A stretch of 25,306 bases of DNA from an uncultured Blautia sp. (GCA_900553515.1 USDN01000038.1:1-25306); one strand, 5' to 3'. Counted from the stretch's first letter, positions 14,221 through 22,304 are shown. Numbers and translations are program-made. The notes: generated from the letters alone by a model not told the origin.

Positions 14221-15053
14221 TCCAGTTCACCTCCTGTTCTCTCCAGAAGCTCCTGAAATATTTTTCTGTATTCAGAAGATTCTTCTGCAAGAATCTTTCC
14301 GGAAGAAACAATTTCTGCGATTTTCTCTTCGTATGGGATCCTGAGAAGAACCGGAAGCTTTTTCTCTTTACAGTATTCTTCCAGGGGCTCATATGCTCCT
14401 TCCCACTTGTTTATCACAACGCCGCAGGGCTTTCCAAGAAGTTCTGCCAGCTCGTGAACCATACAGAAATTGTGGAATCCAAATGCTGTCGGTTCTGCCA
14501 CCAGAATACAGAAATCTGCTTCTGATATGCTTTCTACAACAGGACAGGCGCTTCCCGGAGGACAGTCGATAAACACAGGTACCTCCTGCCCCTCCCCTTC
14601 CTTCAGGGCTTTCCGGATCACAGGCACGCCGGAAGCTTCTCCGAGATTCAGGATTCCTGTAACCGTCCGGGTCTCCCCATGATGACCGGTTTCCACCCTG
14701 CCAATGACCTTCTCCTTTTCCGTCACTGCCTGACTGGGGCAGACAAGAGAACAGCCTCCGCAGGAATGACATACCTCAGGAAACACCTTCGGTCTGTTTT
14801 TGATATAAACCAGAGCATGAAACCGGCAGAAATCCACACAGGTACGGCAGCCGGTACATTTCTCCGGATCAAACTCCGGAAGGGCAGTTGTCACTTCTGT
14901 TGATTTTATATCCTGCGGTTTCAGGAACAGGCGGCCGTTTGGTTCCTCCACATCACAGTCAATATAAACCGATTGTCCGGCAGCCGCAGCAAGATTCACT
15001 GCTGTCAGTGTTTTTCCTGCTCCTCCCTTTCCGCTTAAAACTGCAATTTTCAT
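14217..15053 (-). CDS. MinD-type ATPase with inserted 2x[4Fe-4S] ferredoxin domain (second copy)
   Basis: A 278-residue paralog of the downstream ATPase. Walker A GKGGAGKT lies at 8-15, DCDVEEPNG at 32-40, and the ferredoxin cysteines at C66, C69, C72, C76 and C95, C98, C101, C105. A DCPPGSACPVVESIS segment is the switch II region. Both ends overlap neighbours by ATGA: its start overlaps the nifX-like gene upstream and its stop overlaps the sister ATPase, so the three are probably made in fixed ratio and may form a heteromeric ATPase. Ferredoxin spacing is CxxCxxCxxxC as in bacterial 2[4Fe-4S] ferredoxins except that a Pro does not follow the first motif. Confidence 0.9.
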   Translation of the reverse strand: MKIAVLSGKGGAGKTLTAVNLAAAAGQSVYIDCDVEEPNGRLFLKPQDIKSTEVTTALPEFDPEKCTGCRTCVDFCRFHALVYIKNRPKVFPEVCHSCGGCSLVCPSQAVTEKEKVIGRVETGHHGETRTVTGILNLGEASGVPVIRKALKEGEGQEVPVFIDCPPGSACPVVESISEADFCILVAEPTAFGFHNFCMVHELAELLGKPCGVVINKWEGAYEPLEEYCKEKKLPVLLRIPYEEKIAEIVSSGKILAEESSEYRKIFQELLERTGGELE

Positions 15054-15406
15054 CTTATCCCCTGATAGCCTCCATGGAAATGAGTCAGAACAGATAATTT
15101 CCCTTCCTTAAAAGCTTCAATATTCTGGCTGACTCCCACTCCTTCTGATTTATAGATCTTAATATCCGCAGCCTGAAGAACCTCCGCGGAGTTCATACCG
15201 CAGCGTGGTGTGATCAGCGCATCTGCCTGACAGTCCAGAACAAACTGGGCGGCTTTCAGTCCGGCTCCTCCCTGAACCTGAGAGGCAGGATTGGCTTTTA
15301 TTTCCGTTGTCCCGGTTTCTGTATCATGAACCGCAAAATAGGGGGCTCTTCCAAAGGTCGCACAGATCACATCTTTTTCTTCATCTGCCGGTAAAATCAC
15401 TCTCAT
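15050..15406 (-). CDS. NifB/NifX-family protein (second copy)
   Basis: A 118-residue NifX/NifB-fold protein, clearly related to but diverged from the other copy in the locus: ATFGRAPYFAVHDTETG near 17-33, GGAGLKAAQFVLDCQADALITPRCGMNSAEVL near 47-77 (split around C59 and C69), and a short C-terminus with HFHGG at 109-113 instead of a His/Cys tail. The start at 15406 has AGGAGG about eight bases before it; an in-frame upstream methionine lacks a site. The 5' end overlaps the DUF134 gene by 26 bases and the 3' end overlaps the ATPase by 4, so the operon is densely packed. Confidence 0.85.
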   Translation of the reverse strand: MRVILPADEEKDVICATFGRAPYFAVHDTETGTTEIKANPASQVQGGAGLKAAQFVLDCQADALITPRCGMNSAEVLQAADIKIYKSEGVGVSQNIEAFKEGKLSVLTHFHGGYQGIR

Positions 15407-15773
15407 TGCTCTTTCCTCCTTGTTCCTTATTTTCAAAACGTCTTTTTTGACATCCGCCGCATCTGTAATAATTCCTTCCGCCTTCGCAGATCTGATAATT
15501 GCCGCCCTGGATCCGGATGGGAAGTCCGTCTACAATCGCTGTGGCGATTTTTTTTCTGGCACAGGTGTAGATCTGCTGGACCGTGGTACGCGCAACCTGC
15601 ATATATTCTCCGCATTCCTCCTGAGAAAATCCTTCCCGGTCTATCAGCCGAATGGTTTCATACTCATCCACTGTAAGGATCACAGCGTTGTCATCTTCAC
15701 CGGATTCCCCGGGAACAAAGGACAGCGTCCCCGGAAGTCTGCATACCCTTCTGCATTTCGTAGGTCTTGGCAT
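15381..15773 (-). CDS. DUF134/UPF0251 helix-turn-helix regulator
   Basis: A 130-residue DUF134 (UPF0251) protein. The N-terminus MPRPTKCRRV and VDEYETIRLIDREGFSQEE are diagnostic, and residues about 34-85 form a sigma-70 region 4-like helix-turn-helix (GFSQEECGEYMQVARTTVQQ, residues 48-67). C-terminal cysteines including C96 and the CGGC of residues 105-108 could bind a metal or iron-sulfur cluster. ATG at 15773 follows AGGAGGTG. It is the first gene of the operon it probably regulates; CATATG palindromes cover its promoter. Sensing of metal or redox state is inferred from the cysteines and the gene neighbours. Confidence 0.88.
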   Translation of the reverse strand: MPRPTKCRRVCRLPGTLSFVPGESGEDDNAVILTVDEYETIRLIDREGFSQEECGEYMQVARTTVQQIYTCARKKIATAIVDGLPIRIQGGNYQICEGGRNYYRCGGCQKRRFENKEQGGKSNESDFTGR

Positions 15774-15790
15774 CTCCACACCTCCTTTTC

Positions 15791-15861
15791 TGACATATGT
15801 CATTTAATCTTATTATAAAACAAATACGGCATATGTCAATAACCTTTTTCGACATATGCCG
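15791..15861 (-). promoter_or_regulatory. DUF134-operon promoter with three CATATG palindromes
   Basis: On the minus strand TTGACA (15834-15839), a 16-base spacer and TATAAT (15812-15817) form a near-ideal promoter with a start near 15805. Three related palindromes lie over it: TGACATATGTCA at 15791-15802 just downstream of the start, CGGCATATGTCA at 15827-15838 overlapping the -35, and CGACATATGCCG at 15850-15861 upstream. Together they fit YGRCATATGYCR. The arrangement is that of a regulator operator set, most simply autoregulation by the DUF134 protein. Confidence 0.75.
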
Positions 15862-15879
15862 AAAATATGCATCTTTTTT

Positions 15880-15906
15880 GTTACTGTGAACGGAATAAAC
15901 AGTAAC
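15880..15906. promoter_or_regulatory. Inverted repeat upstream of the M32 carboxypeptidase
   Basis: GTTACTG (15880-15886) and CAGTAAC (15900-15906) are perfect inverted arms 13 bases apart. A -10-like TATGAT stands at 15927-15932 but no good -35 pairs with it, which would suit an activator-dependent promoter for the carboxypeptidase gene. Weak evidence. Confidence 0.3.
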
Positions 15907-15987
15907 TCTTTTTTCTTTCCGTGTTTTATGATACCATAAAAAGGAAATACTTTTCATGAAAAATCATATATGCAAGGAGATGTCAAA

Positions 15988-17505
15988 ATGAAGGACGCGG
16001 TTACAAAATTAAAAGACCACATGAAAAAAATCGAACAGTACCAGACCATAGAAAACCTTCTCTACTGGGATCTGGCCACCATGACCCCGGAAAAAGGAGT
16101 AGATTCCAAAGCAGAAGCCATCGGATACTTTTCTACCGAAGCCTTCCGTCTTTCCACCTCTGAAGAATACGGCGCTCTCTTAAAAGAGCTTTCCTCCCCT
16201 GAAAATTACGAAACACTGGATGACGCCATAAAAGTCACTGTCAGACGTGAACTCCGGGATTATGAGCGTTTCTGCCGCGTCCCGGAAGATTTTTACACAG
16301 AATATGTGACACTGAAGGCCCGCTCCCAGAGATCCTGGGAAATGGCAAAAAAAGCCAGCGATTTTTCCATTTATGCCCCTTATCTGGATAAGATCATCCA
16401 GATGACCAAACAGTACGTCCGGTATATGGAGCCGGACCAGAAACCCTATGAGGTTCTTCTGGATATGTTCGAGGAGGGCATTGACAGCCAGACTATCGAC
16501 CGTCTTTTTCAGGAACTGAAGGAGGGGCTCCGTCCTCTTCTGAAAAAAATCCAGGAGGCGGGACAGCCGGATCTGTCAGCTCTGAAGGGAAATTACCCTG
16601 TTTCGGGACAAAAGAAAGTGCAGGATATGCTTCTTTCCTATATGGGTTTTGATTTTACAAAAGGAACGACCGCAGAAAGTGAACATCCATTTACTTCTGA
16701 AATTGGTTCCGGTGATATCCGGATCACCAATCATTTCAGAGAGGACGATCCTCTGGCAGCCATCTTCAGCGCCATCCACGAAGGTGGACATGCCATTTTT
16801 GATCAGAATATCAGTTCTTCCTATGAACATACTGCCGTTATGCAGGTAAATATGATGGGACTTCATGAAAGCCAGTCCAGATTTTATGAAAACATCCTTG
16901 GAAGAAATCCAAATTTCTGGGTTCCTGTTTATGACAAACTGGAAGAACTCCTGCCTGATTTCCGTAAAATCCCATTTGATACTTTCTGCAGAGCCATTAA
17001 CGCTGTACAGCCAAGTATGATCCGTATCGACGCAGATGAAGTAACTTACTGTCTCCATATCATCCTTCGCTATGAGATTGAACGCGCCATCTTCAATGAC
17101 GAGGTGACTACTGAGGAACTGCCCGGACTCTGGAACGACAAGATGGAAGAGCTTCTGGGAATCCGTCCCTCCTGTGATGCAGAAGGAGTCCTTCAGGATA
17201 CCCACTGGTCAGACGGTTCTTTTGGATATTTCCCGTCCTATCTCTTAGGCTCTGTATATGACGGCATGTTCCTGGAAGCTATTGAAAAAGACCTGGGAAG
17301 CATAGACCAGCTTCTCTCCCAGGGAAGGATCATGGAAATTACAGGATGGCTGAATACCAATATCCATCAGTACGGAAGTCTTTACACTTCCCGTGAAGTT
17401 GTTCAGCGCCTCTGCGGAAAAGAAATTTCTGCCAGACCTCTGCTGGATCACTTTTATAAAAAATATGCGGAGATTTATTCTTTCTCCCCCTCTGAAATAA
17501 ATTAA
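15988..17505 (+). CDS. Carboxypeptidase M32 (thermostable carboxypeptidase 1 family)
   Basis: A 505-residue cytosolic zinc metallocarboxypeptidase of family M32, removing C-terminal residues from peptides. The zinc motif HEGGH is complete (H264, E265, H268) and the downstream glutamate motif HESQSRFYEN is at 293-302. Other family segments: YWDLATMTPEKG at 27-37, EHPFTS (the HPF motif), IRITNHF and a late DTHWSDGSFGYFPSYLLG. The start at 15988 is chosen for AAGGAG eight bases upstream; the frame continues six codons higher but would cover this site. Normal length (about 500). It is a single-gene unit ended by a strong terminator. Confidence 0.95.
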   Translation: MKDAVTKLKDHMKKIEQYQTIENLLYWDLATMTPEKGVDSKAEAIGYFSTEAFRLSTSEEYGALLKELSSPENYETLDDAIKVTVRRELRDYERFCRVPEDFYTEYVTLKARSQRSWEMAKKASDFSIYAPYLDKIIQMTKQYVRYMEPDQKPYEVLLDMFEEGIDSQTIDRLFQELKEGLRPLLKKIQEAGQPDLSALKGNYPVSGQKKVQDMLLSYMGFDFTKGTTAESEHPFTSEIGSGDIRITNHFREDDPLAAIFSAIHEGGHAIFDQNISSSYEHTAVMQVNMMGLHESQSRFYENILGRNPNFWVPVYDKLEELLPDFRKIPFDTFCRAINAVQPSMIRIDADEVTYCLHIILRYEIERAIFNDEVTTEELPGLWNDKMEELLGIRPSCDAEGVLQDTHWSDGSFGYFPSYLLGSVYDGMFLEAIEKDLGSIDQLLSQGRIMEITGWLNTNIHQYGSLYTSREVVQRLCGKEISARPLLDHFYKKYAEIYSFSPSEIN

Positions 17506-17513
17506 ATCTATCA

Positions 17514-17559
17514 AAAAAGAGTACAGAGTTATCTCTTTCGAGGTTTCTGTACTCTTTTT
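17514..17559. terminator. Bidirectional terminator after the carboxypeptidase
   Basis: A perfect 14-bp stem: AAAAAGAGTACAGA (17514-17527) with its complement at 17546-17559, around an 18-base loop. A-run and T-run flanks let it act for both the carboxypeptidase (+) and the diguanylate cyclase (-). Confidence 0.9.
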
Positions 17560-17600
17560 AATATACTGAAATTACTGTTTTTACGCCCTGCTTCTTTCTG

Positions 17601-19481
17601 CTATATATTTTCTGCTCCTTTCACAGAAATAATCTCATACCTGTCTCTGCCTTTATTCTTTGCCGTATAAAGCGCCTCGTCAGCCAGTTTATATAATTCT
17701 GCAAAAGAAGTCTCTGTCGTCCAGACAGCAATTCCTATTGACGCACTTATTGTTACTGTTGTCTGTCCTGAGCCGTAGACAGCCTGAAGCGCATGCTCCA
17801 CTTTTTCTGCACATATACAAAGAGACGATACGTCCTTTGCATTTCGTATAAACAGAACAAACTCATCTCCTCCCAGCCTTCCGGCCAGGTCTGTATCTCT
17901 TATTACTGATTTTATCTTATATCCGCATTCCTTCAGTATCTGATCTCCCATCATATGTCCCAGAGTATCATTTGCTTTTTTAAAATAATCAAGGTCCAGG
18001 ATAAACAAAGCAGATACCCTTTCGTCATCCGCTCTTTGTCCGGCCTCTATATATCTGTTACACTCCTGTGTAAAATACTCTCGGTTATATAGACCTGTCA
18101 AAGAATCCGTCTGACTTTTCACACGTATTTCTTCTATTTTTTGTTCCTGTATCATCTGTTGATTATAGTCTTCCAGAAATCCGATCACCCGATCCTGGCT
18201 GACCGTTTTTATATGGATCTTATTATAATCCCACTTTCCGTCTATCTTTAGCTTAAATATAGTCGGCTTTATTTTTTTCCCTGTAATCAGATTATAAAAA
18301 ATCTCCTGATAAGCAGAATATTCTTCCGATGTGATCCATTCATGAAGAAGCATATTATCCGGTGAATAATAATCAATTTCTCTAACCAGGATTTTTTCTG
18401 AATCTGTATTTCTATACAAGGTTAATGTATTATCCAGAAAATTAACTTCAAACGGAATATCCTTTGTATGTTTCAAAACCATAAATAAAAGAGAATTTTT
18501 CAGACTGAGTTCCTCATTATGCTTTTTTACATGACGCATATCTGTTAAAATATAATATCCAATCAGACACACCAGAAGCAGGAAGCCTCCAAGCAGTCCC
18601 CACAGCATGCCAAAAAATATTTTTTCAATTTCAGAGGCATAATCTCCCAGATACTCTTCAACCAGCACAGAAAAAACATACCAGTTATTAATGCCAAGAG
18701 GTTCATAGGTTACATATCTTCCGTAACCTTGATAAGAAAAATGAAATGCTCCAGACTTTCCTTCTTCTACATTTTCCCTGATCTGATTCACTGTCACCCC
18801 ATCTGATATCTCATATCGTTCCAGTTCTTTCCAGATATTCAGATCCTCGGCAAAAGAATTCACATTTCCAGAATCGCTGATATACAGCCCCATATCATCG
18901 ATAATCTGAAAATATCTGTGTGATTTATCAAATAATTCAATTTTTTCTGAAATAAAAGAAATTGAATAATATCCCCATATAGCTCCCTCTGCTCTATTAT
19001 TTTTATAATAAGGGACTGCCAAAAGCATGATATCTGAAATATTTATTACATTTGAAATGTATTTTTGACCTTTTTTGATTTCAGTGAACATTTTATCATT
19101 CTTTAGCTTTTCCCTTTTTCCGGTATGATCAATACTGTTTCCATCCAAATCTGAAAGTCCTACTTTTTCAAAACCAAATTTTACTCTGATATCATTCAGA
19201 TAATCTGCTGCTTTTTCCTCCTGATTCTTCCCTGACTGCTGAAATGCTCTCTGACTGGAATCCAGAGCAGCCTGCAGATTTTCGATTTCTGTATTAATCA
19301 GCTTTGTAACAAAACTGGAGGTAAACTTTACCTGCTCCATATCCTTTTCCAGCAAAATCCCGTATATTTTATTAAAATTAACAGTAAACACAGCAATTAT
19401 TATGATCATCATAAGCACAGAAACAGTTCCGACTATTCCTATTCGTATCCGGTTATTTTCAGTTTCTGTTTTTCTTTTCAT
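17601..19481 (-). CDS. Membrane diguanylate cyclase with Cache-like sensor
   Basis: A 626-residue protein that should make cyclic-di-GMP from two GTP. Order: basic N-terminus, membrane span at about 12-34, an extracytoplasmic region of about 250 residues resembling a double-Cache sensor (GRYVTYEPLGINNWYVFSVL just before the second span), membrane span about 289-313, a PAS-like cytosolic region (about 335-450), and a GGDEF domain from about 456 to 616. The active site is the intact GGDEF at 537-541; RDTD at 528-531, five residues before it, is a canonical product-inhibition site. An in-frame ATG at 19517 would add 12 residues, but the predicted transcription start (about 19527) leaves it almost no leader, while 19481 has a purine-rich ribosome site. 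AT-rich compared with its neighbours. No EAL domain. Confidence 0.9.
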   Translation of the reverse strand: MKRKTETENNRIRIGIVGTVSVLMMIIIIAVFTVNFNKIYGILLEKDMEQVKFTSSFVTKLINTEIENLQAALDSSQRAFQQSGKNQEEKAADYLNDIRVKFGFEKVGLSDLDGNSIDHTGKREKLKNDKMFTEIKKGQKYISNVINISDIMLLAVPYYKNNRAEGAIWGYYSISFISEKIELFDKSHRYFQIIDDMGLYISDSGNVNSFAEDLNIWKELERYEISDGVTVNQIRENVEEGKSGAFHFSYQGYGRYVTYEPLGINNWYVFSVLVEEYLGDYASEIEKIFFGMLWGLLGGFLLLVCLIGYYILTDMRHVKKHNEELSLKNSLLFMVLKHTKDIPFEVNFLDNTLTLYRNTDSEKILVREIDYYSPDNMLLHEWITSEEYSAYQEIFYNLITGKKIKPTIFKLKIDGKWDYNKIHIKTVSQDRVIGFLEDYNQQMIQEQKIEEIRVKSQTDSLTGLYNREYFTQECNRYIEAGQRADDERVSALFILDLDYFKKANDTLGHMMGDQILKECGYKIKSVIRDTDLAGRLGGDEFVLFIRNAKDVSSLCICAEKVEHALQAVYGSGQTTVTISASIGIAVWTTETSFAELYKLADEALYTAKNKGRDRYEIISVKGAENI

Positions 19482-19533
19482 TTCCTTCCCTTTTCCTTTC
19501 TGTTCTGCTTCTGCCATTTTTCCTGTTTCATAT

Positions 19534-19562
19534 ATGGTATCTTATTTTTCAGTGTTTTGCAA
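19534..19562 (-). promoter_or_regulatory. Promoter of the diguanylate cyclase gene
   Basis: On the minus strand TTGCAA (19557-19562), 17 bases, TACCAT (19534-19539). The expected start near 19527 gives a leader of about 46 bases for the start at 19481. Confidence 0.5.
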
Positions 19563-19604
19563 TGAAAGAACCTTAATTTTTCTTTCTCTTTTACGTCTGG
19601 ATAA

Positions 19605-19633
19605 TTGTAAGAATTATTATTTTGTGCTATGAT
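19605..19633 (+). promoter_or_regulatory. Promoter of metY
   Basis: TTGTAA (19605-19610), 17 bases, TATGAT (19628-19633). The predicted start near 19640 gives a 5' leader of about 75 bases containing a hairpin. Confidence 0.65.
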
Positions 19634-19654
19634 ATGTCCATATTGTTTCTTCAC

Positions 19655-19688
19655 CTGTTCACAGCAGTGCATCACTGCTTCTGAACAG
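19655..19688 (+). promoter_or_regulatory. Leader stem-loop of metY
   Basis: CTGTTCA (19655-19661) pairs with TGAACAG (19682-19688), and inside it GCAGTG (19664-19669) pairs with CACTGC (19673-19678) around a 3-base CAT loop; a small asymmetric internal loop separates the stems. There is no U-run, so it is not a terminator, and it is too short for a SAM riboswitch. It ends about 15 bases before the AAAGGA site. Confidence 0.55.
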
Positions 19689-19715
19689 AATCTATTACAC
19701 AGAAAGGACAAGAAC

Positions 19716-20996
19716 ATGAGTGATTACAGACTGGAAACCAAATGCCTGCACGCAGGCTATACTCCTTCCAAAGGAGAACCGTGTGCCCTGCCTATCTATC
19801 AGAGCACCACGTTTAAATATGACACCACCGATGAAATGGGACAGCTTTTTGATCTGAAGGCTGAAGGATATTTCTATACCCGCCTCCAGAACCCTACGAA
19901 TGATGCGGTAGCCGCAAAAATCGCAGAGCTTGAAGGAGGCGTTGCAGCGCTTCTTACCTCTTCCGGACAGGCTGCCAACTTTTATGCCGTTTTTAACATC
20001 TGTGAAGCCGGAGATCATGTGGTTGCCGCTTCCACTATCTATGGCGGAACTTTTAATCTTCTTGCTGTTACCTTTAAAAAACTGGGCATTGACTGTACTT
20101 TTGTAGACACAGATGCCTCCCCTGAAGAAATCGCAGCTGCTTTCCGTCCCAACACCAAAGTTCTTTTTGCAGAAACCATTGCAAATCCTGCCCTGGTTGT
20201 TCTGGATATTGAAAAGTTTGCAAAGGCAGCTCATGATCATGGAGTGCCGCTTATTGTAGACAATACCTTTGCAACTCCTGTCAACTGCCGGCCTATTGAA
20301 TGGGGCGCTGATATTGTCACCCACTCTACCACAAAATATATGGACGGTCACGGACTTCAGGTAGGCGGAGCCATCATTGACAGCGGTAATTTTGACTGGG
20401 ATGCATACGGACATAAATATCACGGACTTACAGAACCGGATGAATCTTATCACGGCGTAGTATACACTAAACAGTTCGGCAAAAAGGCCTACATCACCAA
20501 AGCAACCTCTCAGCTGATGAGAGACCTTGGTTCTATTCCGTCCCCTAACAACTGTTTCCTTCTGAATATCGGACTGGAAACCCTTCCGCTGCGTATGGAG
20601 CGTCACTGTTTCAACGCACAGAAAACGGCGGAATTTCTTGCTTCCCACGAAAAAGTTTCCAGGGTCATCTATCCCGGACTTCCAGGAGATAAATATCATG
20701 CGCTTGCAGAAAAATATCTTCCTAATGGCTCCTGTGGAGTTATCTCTTTTGAACTGAAGGGCGGACGCGAAGCAGCCGTGCGCTTCATGGACAGCCTGGA
20801 AATGGCTAATATCTGTACGCATGTAGCAGCCTCCAAGACCATGGTTCTTCACCCGGCAAGCCATACACACCGCCAGATGAATGATGAACAGCTCAGAGAC
20901 GCCGGCGTTTCACCGGGAATGATTCGCCTTTCTGTAGGAATCGAGCATATTGACGATATTCTTGCAGATCTTGAAAAAGCTCTGAAAAATGCATAA
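19716..20996 (+). CDS. metY: O-acetylhomoserine aminocarboxypropyltransferase (sulfhydrylase)
   Basis: A 426-residue PLP enzyme of the Cys/Met metabolism family that makes homocysteine from O-acetylhomoserine and sulfide. The N-terminus YRLETKCLHAGYTP (4-17), YFYTRLQNPTNDAVAAKIAE (52-71), TSSGQAAN, VDNTFATPVNCRPIEWGAD (181-199) and the PLP-lysine motif HSTTKYMDGHG with K207 are all typical of the MetY rather than the MetB/MetC branch, as is the length (MetB-type enzymes are about 380). The start at 19716 follows AAAGGA at a seven-base spacing; an upstream in-frame ATG lies inside the leader hairpin region and lacks a site. Single-gene unit with its own promoter and a bidirectional terminator. 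Sulfide incorporation fits a sulfide-rich gut anaerobe. Confidence 0.95.
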   Translation: MSDYRLETKCLHAGYTPSKGEPCALPIYQSTTFKYDTTDEMGQLFDLKAEGYFYTRLQNPTNDAVAAKIAELEGGVAALLTSSGQAANFYAVFNICEAGDHVVAASTIYGGTFNLLAVTFKKLGIDCTFVDTDASPEEIAAAFRPNTKVLFAETIANPALVVLDIEKFAKAAHDHGVPLIVDNTFATPVNCRPIEWGADIVTHSTTKYMDGHGLQVGGAIIDSGNFDWDAYGHKYHGLTEPDESYHGVVYTKQFGKKAYITKATSQLMRDLGSIPSPNNCFLLNIGLETLPLRMERHCFNAQKTAEFLASHEKVSRVIYPGLPGDKYHALAEKYLPNGSCGVISFELKGGREAAVRFMDSLEMANICTHVAASKTMVLHPASHTHRQMNDEQLRDAGVSPGMIRLSVGIEHIDDILADLEKALKNA

Positions 20997-21014
20997 ATAA
21001 CCCATAAAAGCCAC

Positions 21015-21074
21015 AAAAAGAACCGCCGCATGGAATATTGTAAAATAACAATTTTCCATATGACGGTTCTTTTT
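21015..21074. terminator. Bidirectional terminator between metY and the 3D protein
   Basis: AAAAAGAACCG (21015-21025) pairs with CGGTTCTTTTT (21064-21074); inside, ATGGAA/TTCCAT and ATTGT/ACAAT segments continue the stem. A and T runs on the two flanks serve metY (+) and the cell wall protein gene (-), whose stop codon lies two bases away. Confidence 0.9.
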
Positions 21075-21075
21075 C

Positions 21076-22137
21076 TTACCGGATCAGATAAACATCCGTA
21101 TAATAAACGCCCTTGGACTCTCCCTCTTCATGGGTCGCCACATAGATATCAATACAGTTTGTCTTAATAGCGCCTCCGCAGTCTTCCGCCACATAAACCT
21201 GTCCATTGATCACAACCTGACTTCCATATGGAATTTGAGAAGGATCCACCGCAATGGTATGGTTTGTAGTTGCAGTCACACCTGTGGATGTGATACCGTT
21301 TGCCCAGGGACCGCAGCAAATACTGCAGGGACAGTAATGGGTGATCCGGAATTTGCCCAGAGGTTTCAGATTTGCGTCTGAAGATGCTGCCACAGGCGTT
21401 CCTATCAGTACTCCGTTTTCTTCACTGACGGCAGTTCCTGCCTCCACCGCCTCTGCAAAAACACCTTCGCCGCTGCTTTTATGAAGGGTTCCCGCATTCA
21501 TTTCTTTATCAATACCGGTATCTGCAGGCTCTGAAGCTTCCGGCAGATCCAGTACACTGGTGGGAATATATCCTGTCTGTTCTGCCCCGCTTTCATCCTG
21601 ATAAACAATACGGCTCCATACACCGTTGACAGTTCCGGTACGCTTTACCTGATCCAGCTCCAGAACCTCTCCTACTATCTCGCCGTCCTTACGTCCCGGA
21701 TAGTCAAGAATACTGCTGTCTGTTTTTACTTCTGCCTGATCCTCTGCCGGCTGGATCTGGATATCATCACTGAGCATATAATTCTGTATGTATCCATTCA
21801 CTTTGTTTCCGTCTTTTTCCAGGGATACCTTACTCCAGTTATTGTCACAGACTGCACTTCTCATGACTTCTTCCCCTAAGCCTACCTGAATCAGCTCACT
21901 TCCCTTTTCACCAGGGACGGAACGTATCACTGCAGTCTTTGCCGTTACATATAAACGATTGCTGCAGGCTGCCACTTTTACTGTATTCCCGTTTCCATCA
22001 TCTATTGAAAACGATTGTACTGCTTTATCATCTGCCTGTCCTGTTACCGTTTTATAATCATCCACTTCTGCATGCACAAAACTTCCATGCAGCAAAAGGA
22101 ATGCTGCCAGAAACATAGGACCGAATTTCTTTTTCAT
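21076..22137 (-). CDS. Secreted SH3 and 3D-domain cell wall protein
   Basis: A 353-residue exported protein. Residues 1-23 are a signal peptide (MKKK, a hydrophobic core, VHA at the cut). Two bacterial SH3-like modules follow (about 60-125 and 137-198), then an acidic linker, then a 3D domain at about 262-353: CPCSICCGPWANGITSTG, TIAVDPSQIPYGSQVVI, VYVAEDCGGAIKTNCIDIYV. The three conserved aspartates that name the domain (D298, D319, D330) are present, as in MltA-like lytic transglycosylases and resuscitation-type proteins such as YabE. It probably binds and remodels peptidoglycan. The start at 22137 has AGAGGTG at a good distance and gives a perfect signal peptide; a longer frame upstream has no site. 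Confidence 0.92.
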   Translation of the reverse strand: MKKKFGPMFLAAFLLLHGSFVHAEVDDYKTVTGQADDKAVQSFSIDDGNGNTVKVAACSNRLYVTAKTAVIRSVPGEKGSELIQVGLGEEVMRSAVCDNNWSKVSLEKDGNKVNGYIQNYMLSDDIQIQPAEDQAEVKTDSSILDYPGRKDGEIVGEVLELDQVKRTGTVNGVWSRIVYQDESGAEQTGYIPTSVLDLPEASEPADTGIDKEMNAGTLHKSSGEGVFAEAVEAGTAVSEENGVLIGTPVAASSDANLKPLGKFRITHYCPCSICCGPWANGITSTGVTATTNHTIAVDPSQIPYGSQVVINGQVYVAEDCGGAIKTNCIDIYVATHEEGESKGVYYTDVYLIR

Positions 22138-22179
22138 TATTATTTCACCTCTTTCATGCGTATCTCTATACTGTCTAAA

Positions 22180-22208
22180 ATCATAACACATGAAAAATGC
22201 TTTTTCAA
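22180..22208 (-). promoter_or_regulatory. Promoter of the 3D protein gene
   Basis: On the minus strand TTGAAA (22203-22208), 17 bases, TATGAT (22180-22185), with a TG-rich extended -10 context. The expected start near 22173 leaves a leader of about 36 bases. Confidence 0.65.
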
Positions 22209-22304
22209 TTTTCTGGAGGAAGTTCACTGTTTTTTTAGATTTTCTGTTCATCGCAGCAGTCTTCTCTTTTATAAAAGTTTAAGATTTTTTTAAACATTCC
22301 TCTC

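Noticed and set aside
12972..15406. Nitrogen fixation genes, because of NifX/NifB-type proteins.
   Set aside because: There is no nitrogenase structural gene and no NifB radical SAM domain; these small proteins occur widely in anaerobes that do not fix nitrogen.
19640..19715. SAM or other methionine riboswitch upstream of metY.
   Set aside because: The predicted leader is only about 75 bases and lacks a multi-helix core or terminator; only a simple two-part hairpin is present.
19695..20870. A 391-codon open frame antisense to metY.
   Set aside because: The opposite strand encodes an unmistakable MetY with all motifs. The antisense product has no recognisable domain.
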